The position numbers were made by a program, and so were the translations under genes. A stretch of DNA of 64,000 bases, taken from Parvibaculum sp. Lineage in GTDB: Bacteria; Pseudomonadota; Alphaproteobacteria; Parvibaculales; Parvibaculaceae. Numbering within the stretch: the first letter of the stretch is position 1; each line of letters opens with the position of its first letter. The DNA lies in NCBI RefSeq assembly GCF_030651915.1, contig NZ_JAUSBV010000005.1, positions 868,001-932,000 on the forward strand, read 5' to 3'. The notes below the pieces were generated by a model, which had not been told where the DNA came from, ran no database searches, and worked only from the letters and a program-made list of their open reading frames with translations. Shown in pieces: positions 16,457 to 23,427 of the stretch.

Positions 16457-16531
16457 TGGTTCGGGGACCCGGATTCGAACCGGGATAGCACCGAGGGTAA
16501 ATCAGGCGTCCTACCGTTAGACGATCCCCGA
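16457..16531 (-). tRNA. Divergent tRNA-like gene, anticodon loop TTTACCC (TAC by position)
   Basis: A 75-nt cloverleaf including an encoded CCA: acceptor TCGGGGA/TCCCCGA (7 perfect pairs), D arm GTCT/GGAC with AACGGTA loop, T arm CCCGG-TTCGAAT-CCGGG, discriminator A. The anticodon stem CCTGA/TCGGT has one mismatch (C27-U43) and one G-U pair. By position the anticodon is TAC (Val), but C at 37 is very unusual and the overall body looks more like tRNA-Gln or tRNA-Glu, so the identity is uncertain and the gene may be decaying. It lies in the accessory island. Confidence 0.6.
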
Positions 16532-16543
16532 TCAGAGCCGATT

Positions 16544-16597
16544 AAGGGCCGTTCTCTCTTGCTTTTCAGTGGCTTAGAGAACGGCCCTTCCTGTTTT
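16544..16597 (+). terminator. 14-bp perfect inverted repeat followed by TTTTT
   Basis: AAGGGCCGTTCTCT (16544-16557) pairs perfectly with AGAGAACGGCCCTT (16576-16589) over an 18-nt loop, and TTTTT follows at 16593-16597. On the + strand this has the form of an intrinsic terminator although no rightward gene precedes it. It lies 12 nt before the 5' end of the leftward tRNA-like gene. Confidence 0.5.
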
Positions 16598-16663
16598 TCC
16601 GGGCCCCCGCGCGTCGGTCGGCGTGTTCGCCGAGGGCTCTTACTCTCCTTGTCATAGATTCTC

Positions 16664-16738
16664 ACCTCCTTTCTACCTCGCGATAATATGGGACCGGGCC
16701 GTTTCGCGCAAGGTAGAAAAGAGGTATGTAGATTTTTT
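16664..16738 (+). promoter_or_regulatory. Long inverted repeat with T6 tract ahead of the 273-residue gene
   Basis: A 15-nt arm with ACCTCCTTTCTACCT (16664-16678) pairs with AGGTAGAAAAGAGGT (16711-16725) with one A-C mismatch; TTTTTT follows at 16733-16738. It could end transcripts arriving from the left, or act as an attenuator or repressor site for the next gene, whose promoter begins 6 nt later. Confidence 0.45.
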
Positions 16739-16743
16739 ATACC

Positions 16744-16787
16744 TTGACGACATGTTAAGTCCGGCGCCATATTGCGGGCACAGGAGG
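16744..16787 (+). promoter_or_regulatory. Promoter and ribosome site of the 273-residue island gene
   Basis: TTGACG (16744-16749) and CATATT (16768-16773) are 18 nt apart, a good sigma-70 type match. AGGAGG (16782-16787) lies 8 nt before the ATG at 16796 and fixes that start. Confidence 0.55.
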
Positions 16788-16795
16788 ACGACCCA

Positions 16796-17617
16796 ATGTC
16801 TGACACCCCGAGCAGCGACGGCCCGAAGCGTTTCCGGAGCCCCCCGTATCCCTTTATCCCGCTGGCGAAGGCCGTGGAGCGAGTGAAGCAGCTCCACCCA
16901 AAGGCTCTGCATCATCAAGTCAATTTCGCGGTTCTGGCGGACGCATGGGGCTATGGCATAAAGAGCAGTGGCCTCATTCAAACGGCGGCGGCGCTTATCC
17001 AGTTCGGCTTTCTGACGGATGAAGGCTCCGGGCAGAAGCGCAAGTTTCAGCTAACGCAAGACGCTATCCGGATTGCTCAGGACACGGACCCCAGTTCCGA
17101 CAAGCGGAAGGCCGCCATTCAACGCGCCGCGCTGGCGCCGAAAATCCATAAAGAACTCTGGGAAAATTACGGAAATTCCGGAGTTTCCGATATGGTGCTA
17201 CGGAACTACCTGATATTCGACCGCACCGATAGCGATGGGGCGGCCTTTAGCGCCTCGTCCGCTGATGCGCTCATTGAAGAGTATAAGTCCTCGATTTCAT
17301 TTGCAGAAATCACCTCAGCGCCGCCTGTCTCCAAAGATGAGGAGAATGAGGAAGGTGAAGATGAGGCAAGTGACATTGAGAAGTCTTCAAAAGAAGAGCA
17401 TGCTGATCGTGGTCAAAAACGGCGCAAAGCCGCAGCAAAGGTCGGTATGAAAGAGGACGTGTTTTCACTCAAGGAAGGCGATGTCGTTTTCCAGTGGCCC
17501 GAAAAGCTCTCTCCGGAGAGTTTCGAGGACTTGGACGCTTGGGCGAAGATCATCTTGCGCAAGATCCAGCGTAGCGTTGTTGTTGCCCCCGATGAGAAAG
17601 ACGAGGCCGCCAACTAG
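16796..17617 (+). CDS. Uncharacterised island protein with conserved RSPPYPFIPLAKA N-terminus
   Basis: The 273-residue product starts RFRSPPYPFIPLAKAVERVK, then GYGIKSSGLIQTAAALIQFG and LTQDAIRIAQD, a helical region that looks like a winged-helix fold, then a very acidic linker (about 183-205) and a C-terminal block EGDVVFQWPEKLSPESFEDL ending with a short helix. I have seen this N- and C-terminal pair in uncharacterised proteins of accessory DNA, without an assigned function. AGGAGG and a promoter lie just upstream, so it is expressed independently. The 83-residue gene follows after 30 nt, probably in one transcript. A DNA-binding role is only a guess. Confidence 0.75.
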   Translation: MSDTPSSDGPKRFRSPPYPFIPLAKAVERVKQLHPKALHHQVNFAVLADAWGYGIKSSGLIQTAAALIQFGFLTDEGSGQKRKFQLTQDAIRIAQDTDPSSDKRKAAIQRAALAPKIHKELWENYGNSGVSDMVLRNYLIFDRTDSDGAAFSASSADALIEEYKSSISFAEITSAPPVSKDEENEEGEDEASDIEKSSKEEHADRGQKRRKAAAKVGMKEDVFSLKEGDVVFQWPEKLSPESFEDLDAWAKIILRKIQRSVVVAPDEKDEAAN

Positions 17618-17647
17618 GCGGCTCTTGTCACGAGAGGAAAATAAGAA

Positions 17648-17899
17648 ATGCCCGCCTATATCGTGAAGGCCACCGATGAGAACGGATGGATAAGTCCTCC
17701 TATAGTTGCCAACTGTCAGAATGCAAACGATGCGACGCAGCTTGTCCGGCTGATGGTATCCGATGTCACCAAAGTAGAGGTCAAGGGAATACGCACGGAC
17801 GTCATGCAAGAGGCTTTTGGAGAGCTACCAGAAGGTACTGCCGTCTTTCGCAGCGACTGGACTTGGGCTGAAAATGGAGAAACTCCACGCCCATATTAG
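17648..17899 (+). CDS. Small hypothetical protein, second gene of the island pair
   Basis: An 83-residue soluble protein (MPAYIVKATDENGWISPPIV start) with no signal, membrane segment or motif I recognise. It lies 30 nt after the 273-residue gene with GAGAGGAAA upstream of the ATG, so co-transcription is likely. The fold appears mixed alpha/beta with a conserved-looking WTWAENGETPRPY end. It could be a partner of the larger protein. Confidence 0.6.
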   Translation: MPAYIVKATDENGWISPPIVANCQNANDATQLVRLMVSDVTKVEVKGIRTDVMQEAFGELPEGTAVFRSDWTWAENGETPRPY

Positions 17900-17920
17900 C
17901 TTTCTTGTTTTTGGCGTCTG

Positions 17921-18106
17921 CTACACTAGACCGCATGAAGGGCACTTATCCCCGTTTCTCAGCGTCCCGTGGCTATCGCAAAGCGAGCAGTATTCCCGCA
18001 CCGGACGGCCAAGGCTCTTTGGCTTGAGCGCGGTCCAAGCGTTGCGAGTAGCCCACTTCGTCTTTATACGAATGGTGATTTCGATTTCGCAGTCTTCGGT
18101 TTCCAT
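17921..18106 (-). CDS. Possible small zinc-ribbon protein
   Basis: A 61-residue leftward frame ending in CSLCDSHGTLRNGDKCPSC, two C-x-x-C knuckles that could hold one zinc ion. GGGAG lies about 6 nt before the ATG, which supports translation. No relative is recognised. It faces the 83-residue gene tail to tail (22-nt gap). The short length leaves doubt, but a paired C-x-x-C arrangement is unlikely in a shadow frame. Confidence 0.5.
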   Translation of the reverse strand: METEDCEIEITIRIKTKWATRNAWTALKPKSLGRPVREYCSLCDSHGTLRNGDKCPSCGLV

Positions 18107-18144
18107 GTGCTTGCTCCCGGCTGTTTCAAGGGCGAGCTATCGAA

Positions 18145-18194
18145 TTAGGACACCGGGGAAACCAAGTTAGGACACTGAGGGGCTAATCAGGACA
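18145..18194. repeat. Three TTAGGACA-type repeats at the right edge of the island
   Basis: TTAGGACA at 18145 and 18167, and TCAGGACA at 18187, are spaced 22 and 20 bp, about two helical turns, with GGGG-containing spacers. On the other strand they read TGTCCTRA, like the multiple transposase-binding sites at the end of Mu/Tn552-type elements. They abut the native mscS gene (start 18207 or 18225). No matching inverted set was found at the left boundary. Confidence 0.45.
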
Positions 18195-18224
18195 GCTCCC
18201 ACCACAATGGAGTGCCCCGCCCCC

Positions 18225-19058
18225 ATGCTCGATCAACTGCCACCGGAAATTCGCGTGCATCTCGATGCGCTGTTGCCGACCTTTGTCGAGCACGGGCTGG
18301 CGATCATTTCGGCGGTGCTGATCCTGATCGCCGGTTTCTGGTTCGCCGGCAAGGCACGGCAATGGACGATCGCCGGCATGGCGCGGATTCCCGGCATCGA
18401 CGAAATGCTGCAGAATTTCTTCGGCACGCTGGTGCGCTATCTGGTGCTGATCTTCACCGTGCTGGCGGTGCTGGCCAAATTCGGCGTGCAGACGGCGAGC
18501 CTGATCGCACTTCTCGGCGCGGCCGGTCTGGCGGTCGGCCTGGCACTGCAGGGCACGCTGTCGAATGTCGCCGCCGGCGTGATGCTGCTGATCTTCCGGC
18601 CGTTCCGATCCGGCCATTATGTCGAGGTCGGCGGGATCGCCGGGACGGTCAAGCTGCTGTCGCTTTTCAACACCGAACTGACAACGCCCGACAATGTGCA
18701 GATCTTCGTGCCCAACAGCCAGATCTGGGGACAGGCGCTGAAGAACTACACTTTTCATGCGACGCGGCGGGTCGATTTTTCCTTCGGCATTTCCTATGGC
18801 GACGATATCGGCAAGGCGATGGATGCGATCCGGGCCGAATTCGCGGCCGAGCCGCGCTGCCTCAAGGAGCCCGAACCCTTTCTCGGCGTCGGCGGGCTCG
18901 GCGACAGCTCGGTCAACATCACGGCGCGGGTCTGGTGCGCGACATCCGATTACTGGCCGCTGAAGTTCGAATTGACCCAGCGGGTCAAGGAACGCTTCGA
19001 CGCCGAGGGAATCACCATCCCCTTCCCGGCACGGACGGTCTATACTGGCAAAGATTGA
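18225..19058 (+). CDS. mscS: Small-conductance mechanosensitive channel (MscS)
   Basis: About 278 residues, collinear with E. coli MscS: three N-terminal spans, the pore helix GVQTASLIALLGAAGLAVGL with QGTLSNVAAGVMLLIFRPFR, and the C-terminal beta/alpha-beta cage. The channel opens on membrane tension to release solutes during hypo-osmotic shock. The ATG at 18225 (MLDQLPPE) has GGAG 13 nt upstream; an in-frame ATG at 18207 without a ribosome site would add six residues. The start lies only 12-30 nt after the island's terminal repeats, so the native promoter may have been displaced. The next gene follows after 45 nt. Confidence 0.93.
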   Translation: MLDQLPPEIRVHLDALLPTFVEHGLAIISAVLILIAGFWFAGKARQWTIAGMARIPGIDEMLQNFFGTLVRYLVLIFTVLAVLAKFGVQTASLIALLGAAGLAVGLALQGTLSNVAAGVMLLIFRPFRSGHYVEVGGIAGTVKLLSLFNTELTTPDNVQIFVPNSQIWGQALKNYTFHATRRVDFSFGISYGDDIGKAMDAIRAEFAAEPRCLKEPEPFLGVGGLGDSSVNITARVWCATSDYWPLKFELTQRVKERFDAEGITIPFPARTVYTGKD

Positions 19059-19103
19059 GGCCAACGGGGTTACGGGCGGCATCACAAGGGCAGGTTTTCG
19101 GAC

Positions 19104-19376
19104 ATGAACCGGTTATTCGGCGGGCCTGTGCTGGCCACCATCTTCAAGCTGGCGGTCGCCTCGATCGCGGTCGGCATCGTGCTGGCCATTCTCGGCATCA
19201 AGCCGATCGACCTGTGGCGCGACTTCCTGTCCACCATCGCCAATATCTGGTCGATGGGTTTCGAGGCCATCGACTGGTCGCTGCAATATCTGGTGCTCGG
19301 CGCCATTGTCGTCGTGCCGATCTTCATTGTCGTCAGGCTGTGGTCGGTGATGACGGAGCGCGGGAAGAAGGATTGA
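19104..19376 (+). CDS. Small two-span membrane protein (DUF6460-like)
   Basis: The 90-residue product has two hydrophobic spans (about 10-31 and 62-80) flanking a short amphipathic stretch KPIDLWRDFLSTIANIWSMG. It resembles the alphaproteobacterial DUF6460 group as I remember it, which has no known function. It is 45 nt downstream of mscS on the same strand, so the two are probably co-transcribed and it might modulate the channel or the membrane. Confidence 0.7.
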   Translation: MNRLFGGPVLATIFKLAVASIAVGIVLAILGIKPIDLWRDFLSTIANIWSMGFEAIDWSLQYLVLGAIVVVPIFIVVRLWSVMTERGKKD

Positions 19377-19392
19377 GGGGGAAATAGCTTCG

Positions 19393-19620
19393 CCCACCCT
19401 CCCCTTGGGGGAGGGCAATCGCATGTTGGCTCTGGGCGTTCAACCAACACCGTCATTGCGAGCGAAGCGAAGCAACCCAGAAAGCGCCGCAAACTCTGTG
19501 TTCGGCGCTTTCTGGGTTGCTTCGTCGCTACGCTCCTCGCAATGACGACCTGAAATGAGTTGCGTCCGGCAAACCACCAATTGCACATGCGATTGCCCTG
19601 CCCCTTTGGGGGCGGGTGGG
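19393..19620. repeat. Nested palindromic repeats (357-nt gene-free gap)
   Basis: The gap 19377-19733 holds no gene but three repeat units. Outer arms 19393-19429 and 19582-19620 are inverted copies of one unit (CCCACC, a GC hairpin, then GGGCAATCGCATG). The left arm has its own stem CCCTCCCC-TTG-GGGGAGGG (19397-19415). Between them lies a separate 97-bp palindromic element (19451-19547) starting CGTCATTGCGAGCGAAGCG and ending CTCGCAATGACG, a type widespread in proteobacteria. It looks like one repeat inserted into another. Confidence 0.8.
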
Positions 19621-19733
19621 ACGTCGAGGCGCGCAGGACGTACATGCCGCCTTCCCTTGCGTCATGCCGAAAGGCGAGACGGGATGTAGGCGGCGCGCTA
19701 TCTTTCTTCCAAACAAACATGCGGGAGGACGAG

Positions 19734-20624
19734 ATGGCGACGATGTTTCGCGACGGGCTTTTGAAGGGCAAGCGCATTCTGGTGACGGGCGGCGGCACCG
19801 GGCTCGGCAAGGAGATGGCCGAGGATTATCTCAGGCTCGGGGCCGAGGTTTATATCTGCGGGCGGCGCAAAAACGTGCTCGACGAGACCGCCAAAGAACT
19901 GATGGCGAAACATGGCGGCTCGGTCAAAACGCATAGCGTCGATATTCGCGTCGCGCAGGCGGTCGACGACATGGTCGGCGAAATCTGGGCCGATGGCGGG
20001 CCGCTGACCGGGCTCGTCAACAATGCGGCGGGAAATTTCATCTCGCCGACGAAAGACCTTTCGCCGCGCGGCTTCGACGCGATCGCCAATATCGTCTTTC
20101 ACGGTTCCTTTTATGTGACGCATGCGATCGGGCGGCGCTGGATCGAGGACAAGGTCAAGGGCAGCGTGATTTCAATCCTGACGACATGGATCTGGAATGG
20201 TGGACCTTTCACCGTGCCGTCGGCGATGTCGAAGGCCGGTGTCAACATCATGACGAAGTCGCTGGCCGCCGAATGGGGACCCTATGGCATCCGCCTCAAC
20301 GCGATTGCGCCGGGACCGTTCCCGACCGAAGGCGCCTGGGCGCGGCTGTCGCCCGGCCAGTCGACCGATGGCGAGGGCTCGCGCGACGGCATTCCGATGG
20401 GGCGCGTCGGCGAGATGGACGAGTTGAAAAACCTGGCGACCTTCCTGATGGCGGATGGTTGCGAATATCTGACCGGGCAGACCATTGCCATCGACGGGGC
20501 GGGCTATTCGGCCGGCGGCGGCAATTTCGCGCGGCTGTCGAAGCTTTCGGACGCGGAATGGGACAAGATGCGCGAACTGATCCGCGGCGCCAACGACAAG
20601 GACAAGGCGCAGCGGAGCGTTTGA
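19734..20624 (+). CDS. Short-chain dehydrogenase, 2,4-dienoyl-CoA reductase (DECR1-like)
   Basis: The 296-residue enzyme has the SDR cofactor motif TGGGTGLG and NNAAGNFISPTKDLSP, which nearly matches mammalian mitochondrial 2,4-dienoyl-CoA reductase. As in that enzyme the usual YxxxK is replaced by SAMSK (in VPSAMSKAG), and the region continues KSLAAEWGPYGIRLN. It would use NADPH to reduce dienoyl-CoA formed during oxidation of unsaturated fatty acids. The start is set by GGGAGG 5 nt before ATG 19734; the open frame extends 58 codons further into the repeat region but that part is not protein-like. A 33-bp inverted repeat follows the gene. Confidence 0.9.
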   Translation: MATMFRDGLLKGKRILVTGGGTGLGKEMAEDYLRLGAEVYICGRRKNVLDETAKELMAKHGGSVKTHSVDIRVAQAVDDMVGEIWADGGPLTGLVNNAAGNFISPTKDLSPRGFDAIANIVFHGSFYVTHAIGRRWIEDKVKGSVISILTTWIWNGGPFTVPSAMSKAGVNIMTKSLAAEWGPYGIRLNAIAPGPFPTEGAWARLSPGQSTDGEGSRDGIPMGRVGEMDELKNLATFLMADGCEYLTGQTIAIDGAGYSAGGGNFARLSKLSDAEWDKMRELIRGANDKDKAQRSV

Positions 20625-20640
20625 AGGAAGGAAGGTTTTT

Positions 20641-20797
20641 GCACGCAGAGGCGCAGAGACGCAGAGAAGAAAGGCAATGAAAGTTGTTCGCGCAGAGCAG
20701 AACAATGGGCCTTATTGGCGCTTCGCGCCGGAAGATTCTTCGCGCCGAAGGCGCAACAAATTTTCTTTCTTCTCTGCGTCTCTGCGCCTCTGCGTGC
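20641..20797. repeat. 33-bp perfect inverted repeat (GCAGAG units)
   Basis: The arm 20641-20673, built of GCAGAG units (GCAGAGGCGCAGAGACGCAG), is matched perfectly by its inverse at 20765-20797, 91 nt later. This dispersed element occurs in many proteobacteria. It fills the gap between the convergent dienoyl-CoA reductase and oxidoreductase genes and could act as a bidirectional terminator. A smaller GCGCCGGAAG/CTTCGCGCC palindrome lies inside. Confidence 0.8.
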
Positions 20798-20813
20798 ACG
20801 ATCCCTTTTTAGT

Positions 20814-21788
20814 TCACATCTCGATGACGACCTTGCCGACGGCTTCGCGGTTTTGCAGCATGCGCATCGCGTCGACGGCGCGTTCGAGCGGGAAGCGGGC
20901 GCAGATATAGGGGGCGATCTTGCCTTCGGCGGCGAGACGGCCGATGGCTTCGAGGTTGGCCCGGCCCGCCTCGGGGTCACGGCGGCCATATTCGCCGGCG
21001 CGGACGCCGATGACCGAGAAGCCCTTGATCAGCGGCATGTTGACCGAGACGGTCGGGATGCGGCCGCTGGTAAAGCCGATGATCAGCAGGCGGCCGTTCC
21101 AGGCAATGCAGCGGGTGCTTTCGTCGAAAATGTCGCCGCCGACGGGATCGAAGACCACGTCGGCGCCCCGGCCCTCCGTCAGTTCCTTCACCTGCTCGCG
21201 AAAGCCCCTGCTGACATTCAGCACATGATCGGCGCCGCGCGCCTTCACCACTTTCAGTTTTTCGTCCGAGGCCGAGGTGGCGATGACGGTGGCGCCGAGG
21301 AGCTTGCCCATTTCGACGGCGGCGAGGCCGACGCCGCCCGTGCTCCCATGCACCAGCAGAGTTTCGCCGGGCTGCAGATGGCCGCGGCAGACAAGCGCGA
21401 CCCAAGCCGTCAGGTAGGCGGCGGGATAGGCGGCGGCCTGCGCGAAATCCATGTTGCCGGGGATCGGGCGGCAGGCTTCCTCGGACACGTTCGCCTCCTC
21501 GGCGAAACCGCCGATGCGCAGGCCGGCGACGACGCGGTCGCCCGGCTTGAACTTCGTCACGCCTTCGCCGATTGACGCGACGGTGCCCGCGCCTTCCATG
21601 CCCGGCGCGAAGGGCAGCTCGGGCTTGAACTGGTATTTGCCCTGCACCATCAGGATGTCGGGAAAGTTGACCGAGCAGGCGCGGAGCGCCACGCGCAACT
21701 CGCCCGGGCCCGGCGGCGGCAGCTCGATCTCGTCCATACGCAGGACGCCGATATCGTCGGACAATTCATGCACACGCATGGTTCGCAT
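20814..21788 (-). CDS. NADPH:quinone oxidoreductase-type MDR enzyme
   Basis: The 324-residue protein is a zinc-free medium-chain dehydrogenase/reductase: N-terminal GroES-like part (PGPGELRVALRACSVNFPD, PGMEGAGTVASIGEGV) and a Rossmann domain with HGSTGGVGLAAVEMGK (about 146-161). These enzymes reduce quinones, enones or enoyl-CoA with NADPH. No catalytic or structural zinc cysteines are present. It diverges from an epoxide-hydrolase-like gene with 135 nt between starts. The substrate cannot be told. Confidence 0.9.
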   Translation of the reverse strand: MRTMRVHELSDDIGVLRMDEIELPPPGPGELRVALRACSVNFPDILMVQGKYQFKPELPFAPGMEGAGTVASIGEGVTKFKPGDRVVAGLRIGGFAEEANVSEEACRPIPGNMDFAQAAAYPAAYLTAWVALVCRGHLQPGETLLVHGSTGGVGLAAVEMGKLLGATVIATSASDEKLKVVKARGADHVLNVSRGFREQVKELTEGRGADVVFDPVGGDIFDESTRCIAWNGRLLIIGFTSGRIPTVSVNMPLIKGFSVIGVRAGEYGRRDPEAGRANLEAIGRLAAEGKIAPYICARFPLERAVDAMRMLQNREAVGKVVIEM

Positions 21789-21923
21789 TTCGAGACTCCC
21801 GGAATTTTTTGCTTATGGCAAATTGCTGTGTGCGCCGAGCATAGAGCCACGGCCCCGACTTCGCCACGGTGGGTGCACAGAATTGCGCCGGGGACCGGGC
21901 ATGCTGCGAGAGGGAAGACCAAG

Positions 21924-22805
21924 ATGATCAACGGCATGGAGACGCTGCGTTTCGGTGTGGCGCATCTCGAGCGAATTTCCCTGCACTATGCCGAGGCGGG
22001 GCCGGCCGACGGACCGGTCGTCTTTCTGCTGCATGGTTTTCCCGATACCTGTCTCGGCTGGAACCGGCAGATGCCGGCGCTGGCAAAGGCCGGGTTCCGC
22101 GTGATCGCGCCCGACCAGCGCGGCTACGGGCCGAGCGGCAAGCCGAAGGGTGTGGCGGCCTATGATCTCGACGAGCTGGCGGAAGACGTGGTGGCGCTGG
22201 GCGTGCATTTCGGCGAGACGAAGCTGCGCGTCGTCGGGCATGACTGGGGCGCCAGCGTCGCCTGGTGGCTTGCCTCGACGCGGCCGGCAGCGCTGGAGAA
22301 GGCGGCGATGATCAACGCACCGCATCCGGCGATCTGGAAGCGGGCGATGTATGCCGACGCGGCACAGCGCAAGAAGAGCCGCTATGTCAAAGCGATGCGG
22401 CTGCGCTGGCTGCCCGAAATGGCGATCCGGCGCGGCAATTTCGAGCCCTTCATCGCGACGCTGAAGGCGGCGGCGCGGCCGGGCGTGTTCGACGGCGAGG
22501 CGGAGGCCTATCGCAAGGCCTGGCGCGAGCCGCGCGCGCTGACCTCGATGCTCAACTGGTACCGCGCGTTGCTGAAGAAGGACCTGCCCGCCGCACCCGG
22601 CCCGATCGAGACGCCGGTGCTGCTGATCTGGGGCGAGAAGGACGCCTTCGCCGATCCGTCGCTGGCGCGGGACAGCATCGCGCTGTGCAGGCGCGGCGCG
22701 ACGCTCTTTTTCGCCGAGGGTTCGCATTGGGTGCATCGCGAGGAGGTGCAGCCGGTCAACGAAATGCTGATCACCTTCCTGCAGTCGGATCAGGACCAGG
22801 CATAG
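21924..22805 (+). CDS. Alpha/beta hydrolase, epoxide hydrolase / haloalkane dehalogenase-like
   Basis: A 293-residue hydrolase with the oxyanion motif HGFPD (37-41), the nucleophile elbow GHDWGAS (Asp107), the charge-relay acid region WGEKDAFAD and the C-terminal SHWVHRE histidine. An aspartate nucleophile in H-D-W-G and the HGFPD motif are typical of soluble epoxide hydrolases, which open epoxides through an ester intermediate. AGGGAAG precedes ATG 21924; the longer frame lacks a ribosome site. Its 3' end overlaps the convergent manganese exporter gene by 16 nt. Confidence 0.88.
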   Translation: MINGMETLRFGVAHLERISLHYAEAGPADGPVVFLLHGFPDTCLGWNRQMPALAKAGFRVIAPDQRGYGPSGKPKGVAAYDLDELAEDVVALGVHFGETKLRVVGHDWGASVAWWLASTRPAALEKAAMINAPHPAIWKRAMYADAAQRKKSRYVKAMRLRWLPEMAIRRGNFEPFIATLKAAARPGVFDGEAEAYRKAWREPRALTSMLNWYRALLKKDLPAAPGPIETPVLLIWGEKDAFADPSLARDSIALCRRGATLFFAEGSHWVHREEVQPVNEMLITFLQSDQDQA

Positions 22806-23365
22806 GCGCTTGCAAGCGCCGCCAGACCGAGCAGGATGAAGATCGCCGCCGTGATCGTGCGGACAAGGGCGAGCGGCACGCGCTTTGCCGCCGCCTCGCC
22901 GAGCAGGACGGCGGGGATGTTGGCCGCCATCATGCCGAGCGTGGTGCCGAGCGCGACGAGCACCAGCGACTGGTAATGGGCGGCCAGCGCGGCGGTGGCG
23001 ACCTGTGTCTTGTCGCCCATCTCGACAAGGAAGAAGGCAACCGTGGTGGCGAGGAAGGGGCCGAAGCGCGCGGGCGCTTTCGCCTCGTCCGCCGCGGGCG
23101 GCGCATCGGGAATGAGCGCCCAGACACCCATGGCGAGGAAGGAGATGCCGACCGTCCAGGCGAGCACCAGCGGCGTCAGCCAGTCGGCGATCAGGGTGCC
23201 GACAAAGGCGGCCAGCGCGTGATTGGCGACGGTGGCGACGAAAATACCGGCGATGACGGCGACCGGCGCGCGAAAGCGGACGGCGAGGATCAGCGCCAGA
23301 AGCTGCGTCTTGTCGCCGATTTCGGCGATGGCGACGGTACCGAGGGAAACGAGGAAGGCTTCCAA
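22790..23365 (-). CDS. TMEM165/GDT1 (UPF0016) family Mn2+ exporter, riboswitch-controlled, TTG start
   Basis: The 191-residue protein has six hydrophobic spans and two copies of the cation motif E-x-G-D-K-T (AIAEIGDKTQL and LVEMGDKTQV), the hallmark of the GDT1/UPF0016 family, which moves Mn2+ (or Ca2+) out of the cytoplasm. The frame is open back to 23449, but that part is the 3' half of a yybP-ykoY riboswitch; I choose TTG 23365, which has GGAG 8 nt upstream and starts right before the first span (EAFLVSLGTVAIAE). Riboswitch control fits relief of manganese stress. Confidence 0.9.
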   Translation of the reverse strand: MEAFLVSLGTVAIAEIGDKTQLLALILAVRFRAPVAVIAGIFVATVANHALAAFVGTLIADWLTPLVLAWTVGISFLAMGVWALIPDAPPAADEAKAPARFGPFLATTVAFFLVEMGDKTQVATAALAAHYQSLVLVALGTTLGMMAANIPAVLLGEAAAKRVPLALVRTITAAIFILLGLAALASAYAWS

Positions 23366-23427
23366 AAGACAAGCTCCGATGCCGGACGAGACAATGACCC
23401 ATTGCGCCCGCCCGGCCGAGGGGCGCG

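Noticed and set aside
16457-16531. Assignment as tRNA-Gln
   Set aside because: The arms resemble tRNA-Gln, but the loop TTTACCC does not give TTG or CTG by any standard fold.
16156-16806. 216-codon leftward frame across the tRNA-like gene
   Set aside because: It reads through a tRNA and two hairpins; only the last part (transposase N-terminus) has protein meaning.
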